In this document: positions 15,380 to 22,610 of the stretch, in pieces
Layout: every line of letters begins with the position of its first letter
Numbering within the stretch: position 1 is the first letter of the stretch
Assembly (NCBI GenBank): GCA_950073955.1
Contig: CATMRH010000005.1
Coordinates: forward strand, 1 to 23,525
Length of the DNA: 23,525 nucleotides
Source of the DNA: an uncultured archaeon
Lineage (GTDB): Archaea > Thermoproteota > Nitrososphaeria > Nitrososphaerales > Nitrosopumilaceae
Direction: 5' to 3'
Made by a program: the position numbers and the translations under genes
The notes under the pieces: generated by a model
What the model was told of the DNA's origin: nothing
Databases searched by the model: none
What the model saw: the letters and a program-made list of their open reading frames with translations, nothing else

Positions 15380-15824
15380 TGAGCTAAAGAGACTGTTAGA
15401 TCAAGTCCATGATGGAATCACCACTTTTGATTTTGATGGTAAAAAAACCCCCTGTATTGTAATTGAAGAGAAAAAATACGATGAGATGCTCTCAAAAGTT
15501 GCTGGACAATCTTTATCGATTAATACTGATCTAAATATTCTTCAAGATGGATTAGGAAATGTTTTTGTTGAAATTACTTTAACATTTTCAAAAGGAAATG
15601 TTGTTGAAAAATTTTTAGTTAATGCAAAATATGATCTTTCATTTTTTGAATCTCTTGCAAAAACTTCTATGCTGGCACTCTCTTCCCCACACTCTTATTA
15701 TGGAAAAGATAATGTGTTTATGATTCAATTACCTCGTCCAGAAAAAGCTCATGATGCACTGGAAATTATTCAGAATGGGTTAGCAAAGAAATCAAAGATA
15801 GATGGTGCAGTTACCGGGATTTGA
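15372..15824 (+). CDS. Unknown protein translationally coupled to the antiporter
   Basis: I do not recognise this 150-residue protein. It begins M-T-D-E-L-K-R-L-L-D-Q-V and has a mixed alpha/beta pattern with V-F-V-E-I-T-L-T-F in the middle and P-H-S-Y-Y-G-K-D-N-V-F-M-I-Q-L near residues 105-120. No signal peptide or membrane helix. Its ATG lies in an eight-base overlap with the antiporter stop, so the two are likely co-translated and it may be a soluble accessory or regulator of the transporter, which lacks an RCK domain. Its last codons run into the 3' end of the oppositely oriented tRNA-Gly gene (19 bases shared, plus the CCA). Confidence 0.75.
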   Translation: MTDELKRLLDQVHDGITTFDFDGKKTPCIVIEEKKYDEMLSKVAGQSLSINTDLNILQDGLGNVFVEITLTFSKGNVVEKFLVNAKYDLSFFESLAKTSMLALSSPHSYYGKDNVFMIQLPRPEKAHDALEIIQNGLAKKSKIDGAVTGI

Positions 15825-15879
15825 ACCCGGGTCACTAACTTGGCAAGCTAGAATATTAACCAAACTGTACTATAACTGC
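15806..15879 (-). tRNA. tRNA-Gly (anticodon GCC)
   Basis: A 74-base cloverleaf: acceptor GCAGTTA/TAACTGC, D-arm GTAC with loop AGTTTGGTTA, anticodon arm CTAGC-TTGCCAA-GTTAG, T arm CCGGG-TTCAAAT-CCCGG, discriminator A. The anticodon is GCC, reading GGC/GGT glycine codons. The D stem has one mismatch at its loop end. The bases after the discriminator, 15805-15803 on the minus strand, are CCA, so the 3' end is encoded. No intron. Confidence 0.95.
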
Positions 15880-15942
15880 AACAATCCTAGAGGCTAAATT
15901 TGGATATTAAACTGTTTTTAACTATTTCAAACAAGATACATT

Positions 15943-16206
15943 ATGGATAAAATTCTTCTAAATAAGATGGAGCAAAAAATTCAAGATACAATTTCAAACA
16001 AGGATGAAATCAAACAATTAATTCAATTTCTTTCAAACATTGATGATTCAAAATCATTTGCTTTAGGTATTGTAGTGGGTAGAATTTACAACTCCTTTTT
16101 CTATCAATCTAAAAGAATTCTTAATCGAGAACCTACTAAAGAAGAATTTGAAGAATTTTTAGAACTTCTCAGAACTAAGAAATCTGATTTAGAAAATTTA
16201 TGGTGA
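15943..16206 (+). CDS. Small helical protein of unknown function
   Basis: An 87-residue, mostly helical, charged protein that I do not recognise. It starts M-D-K-I-L-L-N-K-M-E-Q-K-I and has F-A-L-G-I-V-V-G-R-I-Y-N-S-F-F in the middle (about residues 39-53), then T-K-E-E-F-E-E-F-L-E-L-L. A TATA-like GTTTTTAAC (15914-15922) is about 25 bases before the ATG, supporting this start. Its stop overlaps the rpl10e stop region by nine bases, tail to tail. The middle segment is hydrophobic but short and polar-interrupted, so membrane insertion is doubtful. Confidence 0.75.
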   Translation: MDKILLNKMEQKIQDTISNKDEIKQLIQFLSNIDDSKSFALGIVVGRIYNSFFYQSKRILNREPTKEEFEEFLELLRTKKSDLENLW

Positions 16207-16707
16207 AGGCTTATTCCATTCTACCACTGTGATTGTTGGTGTGCCTGGTAATTTAACACATGATCCTTTGAGTGCTTTTTTTGCTGCCGCTAAATGATCA
16301 TCACCATTAACGAATAGTTCCATTATGCATTGACCTTGTTTTACTCTTGCACCTAAACTTGTAGCTTTACCCCATGATCTTCTCATTCCTTCTGAAATTC
16401 TGTCTGCACCTGCAGTTGCAATCTGTTTGTTTTCTCTTAGAAGGATGTGTGGATAAATTCTAAGTCTAGAATAATAACCTGTTTCACCAGTTGTCTTTTC
16501 TAATGTTTTATTTGCTGCCAATCTAGTTGATTCAATTGCCATGTGTCTAATCTGAAGTTTTTCATTGAGACTTAATTGAACACGATATTGGTATGTTGCT
16601 CTTTTACCACCTTGAAATTTTGCAATTTTTATCTGTGGTTTACCTTTAATGTACTCCTTTCTGGTAAAAGCTTGTCCTCTTCCTCTTCTGTAATTAGCAC
16701 CATGCAT
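16198..16707 (-). CDS. rpl10e: Large-subunit ribosomal protein L10e (uL16)
   Basis: A 169-residue uL16 protein of the archaeal/eukaryotic L10e type, which lies near the A-site and central protuberance of the 50S subunit. Support: the G-R-G-Q-A-F-T-R-K-E-Y-I-K-G-K-P-Q segment (about residues 9-25), Y-P-H-I-L-L-R-E-N-K (about 85-94), and G-A-D-R-I-S-E-G-M-R-R-S-W-G-K (about 100-114) matching the family core. A TATA-like TTAAAATATG on the minus strand (about 16731-16740) lies about 28 bases upstream. It is divergent from the endonuclease gene. Confidence 0.97.
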   Translation of the reverse strand: MHGANYRRGRGQAFTRKEYIKGKPQIKIAKFQGGKRATYQYRVQLSLNEKLQIRHMAIESTRLAANKTLEKTTGETGYYSRLRIYPHILLRENKQIATAGADRISEGMRRSWGKATSLGARVKQGQCIMELFVNGDDHLAAAKKALKGSCVKLPGTPTITVVEWNKPSP

Positions 16708-16772
16708 GATAATCTGAAACCAGAATGCCCATATTTTAACGGTTAAACAGCATTTGTTCGTACTATCTAATG

Positions 16773-16780
16773 CTTATATG
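16773..16780 (+). promoter_or_regulatory. TATA box that decides the endA start
   Basis: CTTATATG is centred about 29 bases before ATG 16806. It overlaps the upstream in-frame ATG at 16770, so that earlier ATG would be outside the transcript. Confidence 0.5.
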
Positions 16781-16805
16781 GAAATCCTTTGGCTTTCTCT
16801 TCATC

Positions 16806-17369
16806 ATGGAAGAAACTCCTTTAGTTAAAGGCGATATAATTTCAGGCCAAACTTGCATCTCTAATAAGAACATGATTCATGAACTAGAACAAAAGGGATA
16901 TGGCGAAATCGAAAAAGAAAAATTATTTCTAAAACAATTTGAGACTCTCTATTTGTTATACGCAAAAAGACTAATTCTAAAGAAGGGCAATAAGCAAATT
17001 GATTTTAATTCTTTCATGAGTCTTTCTCAAAAAACAAATCCTGAAATTCTAACCAAATTTTTGATATATCGTGATCTTCGAAACCGAGGTTATGTTGTAA
17101 AGGACGGTTTTGGGTTTGGTTCTGACTTTAGAGTTTATGAAAGAGGAGACTTTGGTGAAAAGGGAGCAAAATTTCTAATCTTCGGTCTTAATGAGGGACA
17201 AAAAGAAAAGATGGGTAATCTGCAGAAAAAGATTGAAGAGATTACTCAGATGGGAAAAGAACCAATTATTGCAGTCATTGAACGCCGAGGCGAGATTATC
17301 TACTATAAAATCAATATAATGAATTTCAATGAAAACAAAGCTAGATTGGAAGAGTCATTTCAGCTTTAA
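16806..17369 (+). CDS. endA: tRNA-splicing endonuclease family protein (EndA-like)
   Basis: A 187-residue protein of the archaeal tRNA intron endonuclease family. N-terminal domain about 1-75; the C-terminal catalytic domain (about 82-175) has I-Y-R-D-L-R-N-R-G-Y-V-V-K-D-G-F and G-S-D-F-R-V-Y. By alignment to Methanocaldococcus EndA as I remember it (catalytic Y115, H125, K156), Y111 and K151 are present here, but the histidine position (normally H-S/A-x-Y/F-L-V) reads G120-A-K-F-L-I. The loss could mean a structural subunit of a two-subunit enzyme or altered chemistry. ATG 16806 is preferred over ATG 16770 because of the TATA box. The stop overlaps the PLD-like gene's stop by four bases. Confidence 0.88.
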   Translation: MEETPLVKGDIISGQTCISNKNMIHELEQKGYGEIEKEKLFLKQFETLYLLYAKRLILKKGNKQIDFNSFMSLSQKTNPEILTKFLIYRDLRNRGYVVKDGFGFGSDFRVYERGDFGEKGAKFLIFGLNEGQKEKMGNLQKKIEEITQMGKEPIIAVIERRGEIIYYKINIMNFNENKARLEESFQL

Positions 17370-18022
17370 TCTTGAAATATCCACTCAGATGAATATTTTA
17401 AAAGATTATTTTTTATTGCATACATAAAATCATAAACTTGTACGTATTTTGTCTTGTTTTCCCACAGATCCTCAAAATCTTTCACCTTTCTTTCAACCCT
17501 TGATTTGTCATTCCATGACGTAAACACATCTACGGATTCAAAATCTGTTGTTTGAGTAGAAAATGATTCACTAGAAGTACCAGTAAATGCAACAATTTGA
17601 TCATGCTCATCCCTAAATATTCCGATTCTTTCTGAGAATGAATTTGCAACTTGTTCTGAATTTGGGATTGCAATCTTTAGTTCAATTTGACCACTGTCAA
17701 AAAATTCTGCAATTTTCTCAATTTTGGTATTTTTGATTTGTTTTCCTTCAAACGATTTCGTGTATTTTTCATCAAAGATTTTTGTAAATATATTAAGATC
17801 TGTTGCTCTAAATCTGTGGCCTGTAACAATTCTTAATTTTGCCTTACCTATAACAAAATTATCAAATGCCATAGATATTGTGGCTAACGTCTGAATCGAC
17901 AAAAAGTCAACGCACCTATCATATTCAACACAATTACTTAGGCAAGGAAAGAAAAATTCTGATGCAATGTCGTTTCTGTCTGAACGATATTCTTCTTGGA
18001 GTTCAATTTCTCTTAGACTCAA
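17366..18022 (-). CDS. Orphan PLD-like domain protein with degenerate HKD motif
   Basis: A 218-residue soluble protein resembling the phospholipase-D-like domain found at the N terminus of some DEAD/DEAH helicases and restriction-type proteins. Visible pattern: F-F-F-P-C-L-S-N-C-V-E-Y-D-R (about residues 23-36), L-R-I-V-T-G-H-R-F, S-E-R-I-G-I-F-R-D-E (130-139), V-A-F-T-G-T-S-S-E-S (144-153), then D-V-F-T-S-W near 165-170. The HxK(x)4D motif reads S130-x-R132...D138, so the key histidine and lysine are replaced; nuclease activity is doubtful. No helicase motif follows. TTG start; a minus-strand TATA-like box (about 18043-18053) is about 25 bases upstream. The family assignment is from pattern memory. 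Confidence 0.65.
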   Translation of the reverse strand: MSLREIELQEEYRSDRNDIASEFFFPCLSNCVEYDRCVDFLSIQTLATISMAFDNFVIGKAKLRIVTGHRFRATDLNIFTKIFDEKYTKSFEGKQIKNTKIEKIAEFFDSGQIELKIAIPNSEQVANSFSERIGIFRDEHDQIVAFTGTSSESFSTQTTDFESVDVFTSWNDKSRVERKVKDFEDLWENKTKYVQVYDFMYAIKNNLLKYSSEWIFQD

Positions 18023-18111
18023 TAATAATGAGCCTTGATTTTGTTATTTAAAGAAACTATCTTGAAATTTTTGAATGAAAAATACAAATTTAGTAATATT
18101 GTAAACTAATC

Positions 18112-18960
18112 ATGGAAAAAATTTGTTGGGCTAACACTGAAAATTTTGATGACGCAGAATTTGTCATAGTTGGCATTCCTGATGAATCCGAATCACATGC
18201 ATTAAGAAAAGGAACCGAAGAAGCACCATTCAAAATTCGTCAAATATCTAATCTTCGTGACTCTTTTGAACGGGACGGGAAAATCTCTCTTGGGCGTCCT
18301 TTTCAAGGCTCTGAAAAAAAAGTTCATGATATCGGAAATATTAATCGGTCTCAAATCGAAAATATCTACGATAAAATTTCTGCATCTTCAAAAATCCCTA
18401 TCTCCATTGGAGGTGATCACTCTATTTCTAGACAAATAATTAATACATTGGCAAAAAGACACGGAAAAATTTCTTTGGTATATTTTGATGCTCATCCTGA
18501 CTTTGTAAGTTCAACTACAAACTACTATGGCTCTGTTGTAAATGATGTTCTTTCAAATATTGAAATTGCCTCTAGTGTTCAAATAGGAATTAGAACTCCA
18601 GAACAAGAAGAATTGGATAATATCAAAAAATTCAATCTAGAAGTAATTACTCCTTTTGATATACAAAAACATGGAATCAAACTAGTAACAAATTCAGTAC
18701 TACATAGATTGGGAGATAAAGTGTATGTTTCATTTGATATGGATTGTGTTGATCCTGCATATGCTCCAGGTGTTTCTGTTCCGGTCCCAATGGGTTTGAA
18801 CAGTACCGATGCGGTTTATCTGTTAAAAGAAATAGTCAAGAAAGGAATTGTAGGCATGGATATTATGGAAGTATGTCCAAGCTTTGATGTAAAAGATCGA
18901 ACATCTCATTTGGCTTCTAGAATAATTTCTGAGGTGCTTTACTCATCAGGTGGAAAATGA
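18112..18960 (+). CDS. speB: Ureohydrolase (agmatinase/arginase family)
   Basis: A 282-residue binuclear metal hydrolase of the arginase superfamily. Metal ligands are complete: H103 (G-G-D-H-S), D126, H128, D130 (F-D-A-H-P-D) and D209, D211 (S-F-D-M-D-C-V-D-P). Two parts are atypical: the usual G-T-G-x-P-x-x-G-G substrate loop reads V-S-V-P-V-P-M-G-L (221-229), and the family histidine about 10 residues after DAHxD (the acid/base His of agmatinase and arginase) appears to be Y138/Y139 (N-Y-Y-G-S). Substrate is therefore uncertain: arginine, agmatine or another guanidino compound. It overlaps the next gene by 11 bases, which suggests a role in arginine-to-glutamate catabolism. Confidence 0.88.
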   Translation: MEKICWANTENFDDAEFVIVGIPDESESHALRKGTEEAPFKIRQISNLRDSFERDGKISLGRPFQGSEKKVHDIGNINRSQIENIYDKISASSKIPISIGGDHSISRQIINTLAKRHGKISLVYFDAHPDFVSSTTNYYGSVVNDVLSNIEIASSVQIGIRTPEQEELDNIKKFNLEVITPFDIQKHGIKLVTNSVLHRLGDKVYVSFDMDCVDPAYAPGVSVPVPMGLNSTDAVYLLKEIVKKGIVGMDIMEVCPSFDVKDRTSHLASRIISEVLYSSGGK

Positions 18961-20533
18961 CTTGACTGAATTTGAAAATGAATACACATGGGGCAAGGCA
19001 ATAGTTAGTAACTCTGCCGATAAATTTCATGCAGATTTTGACAAGGCAATCGACGAAGTGCAAAAAGAGCTTGGAAAAAAATATCCTTTAATAATTAATG
19101 GAAAAGAAATCTATTCTGATGACTGTTTTTCGGTACGTTCTCCTTCAGATATTAGAATTTCTGTAGCAGAGTTTCCAAAAGCATCTATAGATGACACAAA
19201 AAACGCTATATCTGGTGCAAAAAATGCATTTGAAAAGTGGAGTAATATTACGTATCAAAAAAGAGCTGAAATATTCAAAGAATGTGCCAATGTTTTTTCC
19301 AGTAGAAAATTCTTTTTGGCAGCTATAATGACATTTGAAAATGGAAAGAATCGTATTGAATCTATGGGCGATATGGACGAAACCATTGACTTCATGAGAT
19401 TTTATGCATTACAACTAGAAAAAAACGAGGGATTTTGTAAACATACTTTTCATCCAAACCCTCATGAAAAAACACAAACAATCATGAAACCTTATGGTGT
19501 TTGGGGAATAATTGCTCCGTTTAACTTTCCTTCTGCAATTGCAATAGGGATGACTACTGCTGCATTGATCACAGGAAACACTACAGTTCTAAAGCCTGCA
19601 AGCGATACTCCATTATCATCATTTCAGTTTGCAAAAATCTTGCATCCTAAACTTCCAGAGGGTGCAATCAATTTTGTAACAGGTTCTGGAAGTATTGTAG
19701 GAAAAGCTATGATTGAAAGTTCAGATGTTGATGGCATAGCATTTACTGGTTCTCGTGAAGTGGGTATGAAAGGATTTCAAGAATTTACAAAATCTACTTC
19801 AAAACCTTTCATTTCTGAGATGGGAGGAAAAAATCCTGTAATTGTTACAAAATATGCTGATTTAGAAAAAGCGTCTAATGGTGTATTGAATGCTGCTTTT
19901 GGATTTGGAGGACAAAAATGCAGTGCATGCTCTAGAGTTTATGTTCAAAACGAAGTTGCAGATCAATTTATTTCAAAACTGGTTGAAAAAACAAAAAACT
20001 TGAAAATTGGAATGCCATGGAAAATGGATGTATTTTTGGGTCCTGTGATCAACAAAGAAGCAAAAACAAAATTTGAAAATGCTGTAAACATGGCAAAGAA
20101 AGATGGAGAAATTCTTACGGGAGGTTCAGTATTGACCTCACCAGAATTTGAAAATGGTTATTTTGTAGAACCTACAATAGTTACAAAATTACCTGAAGAA
20201 CATAAACTTGTGAAAGAAGAACTATTCTTGCCGTTTTTATGCATTCAAAGATATGATAAATTTGATGATGCAATTCAACTTGCAAATCAAACAGAATATG
20301 GTCTTACTGCTGGTATTTTTAGTAATGATAAAAAACAGTTAGATGAGTTTTTTTCAAAAATTCAAGCTGGAGTAGTTTACACTAATCGTTTTGCTAGTGC
20401 AACTACTGCAGCTTTGGTTTCAAGTCAGCCCTTTGTTGGATGGAAAAATTCAGGTTCCACTGGAAAAGGTGCTGGTGGTGAAAACTATTTGCAACAGTTT
20501 ATGAGATCTCAGACTCAGACACGATGTGATTGA
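18950..20533 (+). CDS. Delta-1-pyrroline-5-carboxylate dehydrogenase (aldehyde dehydrogenase superfamily)
   Basis: A 527-residue NAD(P)-dependent aldehyde dehydrogenase, most likely oxidising glutamate semialdehyde (from P5C) to glutamate. Motifs: A-P-F-N-F-P with N192, T-G-S-R-E-V-G (266-272), catalytic E290 (S-E-M-G-G-K-N-P) and catalytic C324 (G-G-Q-K-C-S-A-C-S-R-V). The G-F-G-G-Q-K-C-S-A segment and the long N terminus (residues 1-75) are typical of P5C dehydrogenases. The start is GTG, 11 bases inside the ureohydrolase gene; TTG at 18962 is a later alternative. The specific substrate is supported by the convergent proline dehydrogenase gene, with which it overlaps by 19 bases. Confidence 0.9.
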   Translation: MENDLTEFENEYTWGKAIVSNSADKFHADFDKAIDEVQKELGKKYPLIINGKEIYSDDCFSVRSPSDIRISVAEFPKASIDDTKNAISGAKNAFEKWSNITYQKRAEIFKECANVFSSRKFFLAAIMTFENGKNRIESMGDMDETIDFMRFYALQLEKNEGFCKHTFHPNPHEKTQTIMKPYGVWGIIAPFNFPSAIAIGMTTAALITGNTTVLKPASDTPLSSFQFAKILHPKLPEGAINFVTGSGSIVGKAMIESSDVDGIAFTGSREVGMKGFQEFTKSTSKPFISEMGGKNPVIVTKYADLEKASNGVLNAAFGFGGQKCSACSRVYVQNEVADQFISKLVEKTKNLKIGMPWKMDVFLGPVINKEAKTKFENAVNMAKKDGEILTGGSVLTSPEFENGYFVEPTIVTKLPEEHKLVKEELFLPFLCIQRYDKFDDAIQLANQTEYGLTAGIFSNDKKQLDEFFSKIQAGVVYTNRFASATTAALVSSQPFVGWKNSGSTGKGAGGENYLQQFMRSQTQTRCD

Positions 20534-21387
20534 ATCAACGAGCTTCCAAGTAGTAGTATGTTTCTTTTTCTTTCCTTGATTCGTCGAATTGAATATGGTA
20601 ACCAATTTACACCATATGGAATGTACTCTGAAACAACAAATTTCTTTTTGACTAAATCTGACTTGAATTCTTCTCTTATCCCTTTTAAAAATTGAAACTC
20701 AAATTTTCTGGGATACTTTTTTGATAGACTTTGTGCTTTTTGAATAATTTTGGTATCATGTGATGCAATGGCAAATTCATTACCTTTTTTGAATAATATT
20801 TTCATTAGTTTTATGAAATTATCGTCTACATCTTTTTTTGTTTTGAAGGATATGTTTGCTTTTTCTCTGTATGCACCTTTTACTAGACGAATTTTTGCAC
20901 CAACACCTATCAAATCATTTAGATCATTTTCCGTTCGTTTGAGATTGGCTTGCAAGGCAATCCCTAATCTTTCATATTTTGAAAAGAATGTATGATAAAT
21001 TTCTATGGTTTCATCTGTGTGTTCAGATGATTCCATGTCCAACCAAACAAAAACATGCGCATTACGAGCTTTCTGTATGATTTTCTCAAAATTTCTATTG
21101 CATTCTTTTTGACTAATTGAAAGACCAATTTGTGTTGGCTTTACTGCAATGGCCCCACGTATTTTCCATTTTCTAAAGGAATTTACAATTTTTTGATATT
21201 CTTCTAAAACTACTTTGATTTGTTTTTTTGATGTGTGATATTCTCCTAATTTGTTTATGATTGCGTGTCTTCTTAATCTGTATGCACTTTTTGCTGCGAT
21301 TAACGCATCATCAACAGTATCACCTGCAATCCAATGTTTTGCTATCTTAAACAAAACCTTCTCCATTAACTGCATACCTGAGACCAT
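20515..21387 (-). CDS. Proline dehydrogenase
   Basis: A 290-residue FAD-dependent proline dehydrogenase, a beta/alpha barrel that oxidises proline to P5C and passes electrons to the quinone pool. Support: I-R-L-V-K-G-A-Y-R-E-K (166-176), I-A-S-H-D (207-211), F-E-F-Q-F-L-K-G-I (229-237), Y-I-P-Y-G (255-259) and Y-S-I-R-R-I-K-E-R (265-273), the C-terminal substrate-binding signature with the paired arginines. It is the monofunctional short form, with no PutA fusion. A TATA-like ATCATATAATC (minus strand, about 21409-21419) is about 26 bases upstream of this ATG, favouring it over M5 or M8. Confidence 0.93.
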   Translation of the reverse strand: MVSGMQLMEKVLFKIAKHWIAGDTVDDALIAAKSAYRLRRHAIINKLGEYHTSKKQIKVVLEEYQKIVNSFRKWKIRGAIAVKPTQIGLSISQKECNRNFEKIIQKARNAHVFVWLDMESSEHTDETIEIYHTFFSKYERLGIALQANLKRTENDLNDLIGVGAKIRLVKGAYREKANISFKTKKDVDDNFIKLMKILFKKGNEFAIASHDTKIIQKAQSLSKKYPRKFEFQFLKGIREEFKSDLVKKKFVVSEYIPYGVNWLPYSIRRIKERKRNILLLGSSLIQSHRV

Positions 21388-21444
21388 GTTATGTTTTCAT
21401 CCTTAGTGATTATATGATTTTAGACAAATTCTGACATATCTAAT

Positions 21445-21451
21445 AAAAAAA
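21445..21451 (-). terminator. T-run terminator candidate downstream of tRNA-Glu
   Basis: Seven consecutive T on the minus strand lie about 43 bases beyond the tRNA-Glu 3' end and upstream of the proline dehydrogenase promoter. Archaeal termination often occurs at such runs. Nothing else marks it. Confidence 0.3.
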
Positions 21452-21493
21452 TCTGTAATCTTCTCAAGAGTTAGTATTAAACCAAAAGTGTAA

Positions 21494-21568
21494 TGCTCCC
21501 ATCGGGATTTGAACCCGAGTCTTTGGCTTGAGAAGCCAAAATGCTTAACCGGACTACACTATAGGAGC
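21494..21568 (-). tRNA. tRNA-Glu (anticodon CTC)
   Basis: A 75-base cloverleaf: acceptor GCTCCTA/TGGGAGC, D arm GTGT...GCAT with loop AGTCCGGTTAA, anticodon arm TTGGC-TTCTCAA-GCCAA, T arm TCGGG-TTCAAAT-CCCGA, discriminator A. The anticodon CTC reads GAG glutamate codons. The next bases are TTA, so CCA is not encoded, unlike the tRNA-Gly in this window. A TATA-like TTTAAATTG on the minus strand (about 21593-21601) lies about 28 bases upstream. No intron. Confidence 0.95.
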
Positions 21569-21642
21569 CTGATAAAAAACAATCTCAATCTCAATTTAAA
21601 GGAAATGCTTGAATGAATTTGTAAAACTTTGTAAGTTGATTC

Positions 21643-21650
21643 CTTTATAG
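21643..21650 (+). promoter_or_regulatory. TATA box for the 294-residue unknown gene
   Basis: CTTTATAG is centred about 26 bases before ATG 21673, fitting leaderless transcription. By-eye call. Confidence 0.45.
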
Positions 21651-21672
21651 AAAAATCAAATATACCAATCAC

Positions 21673-22557
21673 ATGGATATTGAAAAATTCGTAGCAGAAA
21701 ATGGATTATCTGATTTTCCAATTGGTTTGGGCGGTTGTAGAATTACTGATTTACATTTTGATTCATGTGAGTATGACATTGTTGTTTTTGATGAAAAATC
21801 AGAACCAGAAAAAATTGTTAAATCTGGAGATGAGTTTGTAATGATTCATCACGCTTCCTTGTCTGAAACTCTATCAAAAAAACTTCTTCAATATGACAAA
21901 CTACAGATAATTCAAGATGAATCATGGGATTTACGTATGCTATTATCAAAAATCAACGAAAAGCGTTCCTTACTCTTTACTGATTTTGCAAAAAATTGTT
22001 TAATTGAATCTATGTTTTGTTGTCAAAAAACTAAAGAAGCAATTCAAACATCTGATGTTTTTGCACCATGTTGGCAAAAATGTGCTTCTTACTATTTAGC
22101 TGATGCCGTATCTTCTCTAAATCACCAAAGATCAAGTCCTTCTCATATGCTAGACTTGCTTCGAAAATTTGGAAAAAGTCCAATCAATGAGCACATCTCA
22201 GTTGTCACTCAAACAGTTGGAATTGAAAGGGCTACTCCAACTTTACTTGAACGTATGCTAAAGTCAACTATTGGATTTTCTGATTTAGTTGAAAAAAATA
22301 ATTACTCTGAAATTATTCAGCAAAAACATGACTACTTTTTAAAAAATTCAATGCTTTCTGACTGCTACTTCTATTTTGGTTATATCAACAAAGAGAATTT
22401 TGTAAAAATTAAGGATAGTTTGAACAGGGATCAAGATCTCATCCATATTCTGAAGATTGCTTTTGATATTGAAGCCGATTCTAATCTATTATTGCAACAA
22501 GCAGAACTTGTCCAGAAATCCTGTAATGATATACTTGAGATAGTCTCTAGAGCGTGA
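21673..22557 (+). CDS. Protein of unknown function, 294 residues
   Basis: I do not recognise this protein. It is soluble, with no signal peptide. The N-terminal region (1-90) is alpha/beta and contains I-G-L-G-G-C-R-I-T-D-L-H-F followed by E-Y-D-I-V-V-F-D-E; this glycine-rich loop and strand faintly recall minimal nucleotidyltransferases, but the DxD metal pair is not evident, so I make no such call. The C-terminal two thirds is helical and contains several cysteines (C-C-Q-K-T near 117, C-W-Q-K-C near 133-137). A TATA box supports the ATG. It is flanked by tRNA-Glu and the metallothionein-like gene, each with its own promoter. Confidence 0.8.
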   Translation: MDIEKFVAENGLSDFPIGLGGCRITDLHFDSCEYDIVVFDEKSEPEKIVKSGDEFVMIHHASLSETLSKKLLQYDKLQIIQDESWDLRMLLSKINEKRSLLFTDFAKNCLIESMFCCQKTKEAIQTSDVFAPCWQKCASYYLADAVSSLNHQRSSPSHMLDLLRKFGKSPINEHISVVTQTVGIERATPTLLERMLKSTIGFSDLVEKNNYSEIIQQKHDYFLKNSMLSDCYFYFGYINKENFVKIKDSLNRDQDLIHILKIAFDIEADSNLLLQQAELVQKSCNDILEIVSRA

Positions 22558-22580
22558 TTTTCTAGTATGTTGTGCTAACC

Positions 22581-22588
22581 TTTTAAAA
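22581..22588 (+). promoter_or_regulatory. TATA box for the metallothionein-like gene
   Basis: TTTTAAAA is centred about 26 bases upstream of ATG 22611, the expected position for a leaderless archaeal transcript. It strengthens the case that the short frame is a real gene. Confidence 0.5.
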
Positions 22589-22610
22589 CAAGTAAGATTA
22601 CTGGTTTGTC

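Noticed and set aside
15440..15453. Homopolymer runs (A7 followed by C5) in the antiporter-coupled gene as a phase-variation site
   Set aside because: Runs are short and the frame reads through normally; no evidence of switching.
16770..16805. Upstream ATG for the endonuclease homologue
   Set aside because: The TATA box overlaps this ATG, so it should lie outside the transcript.
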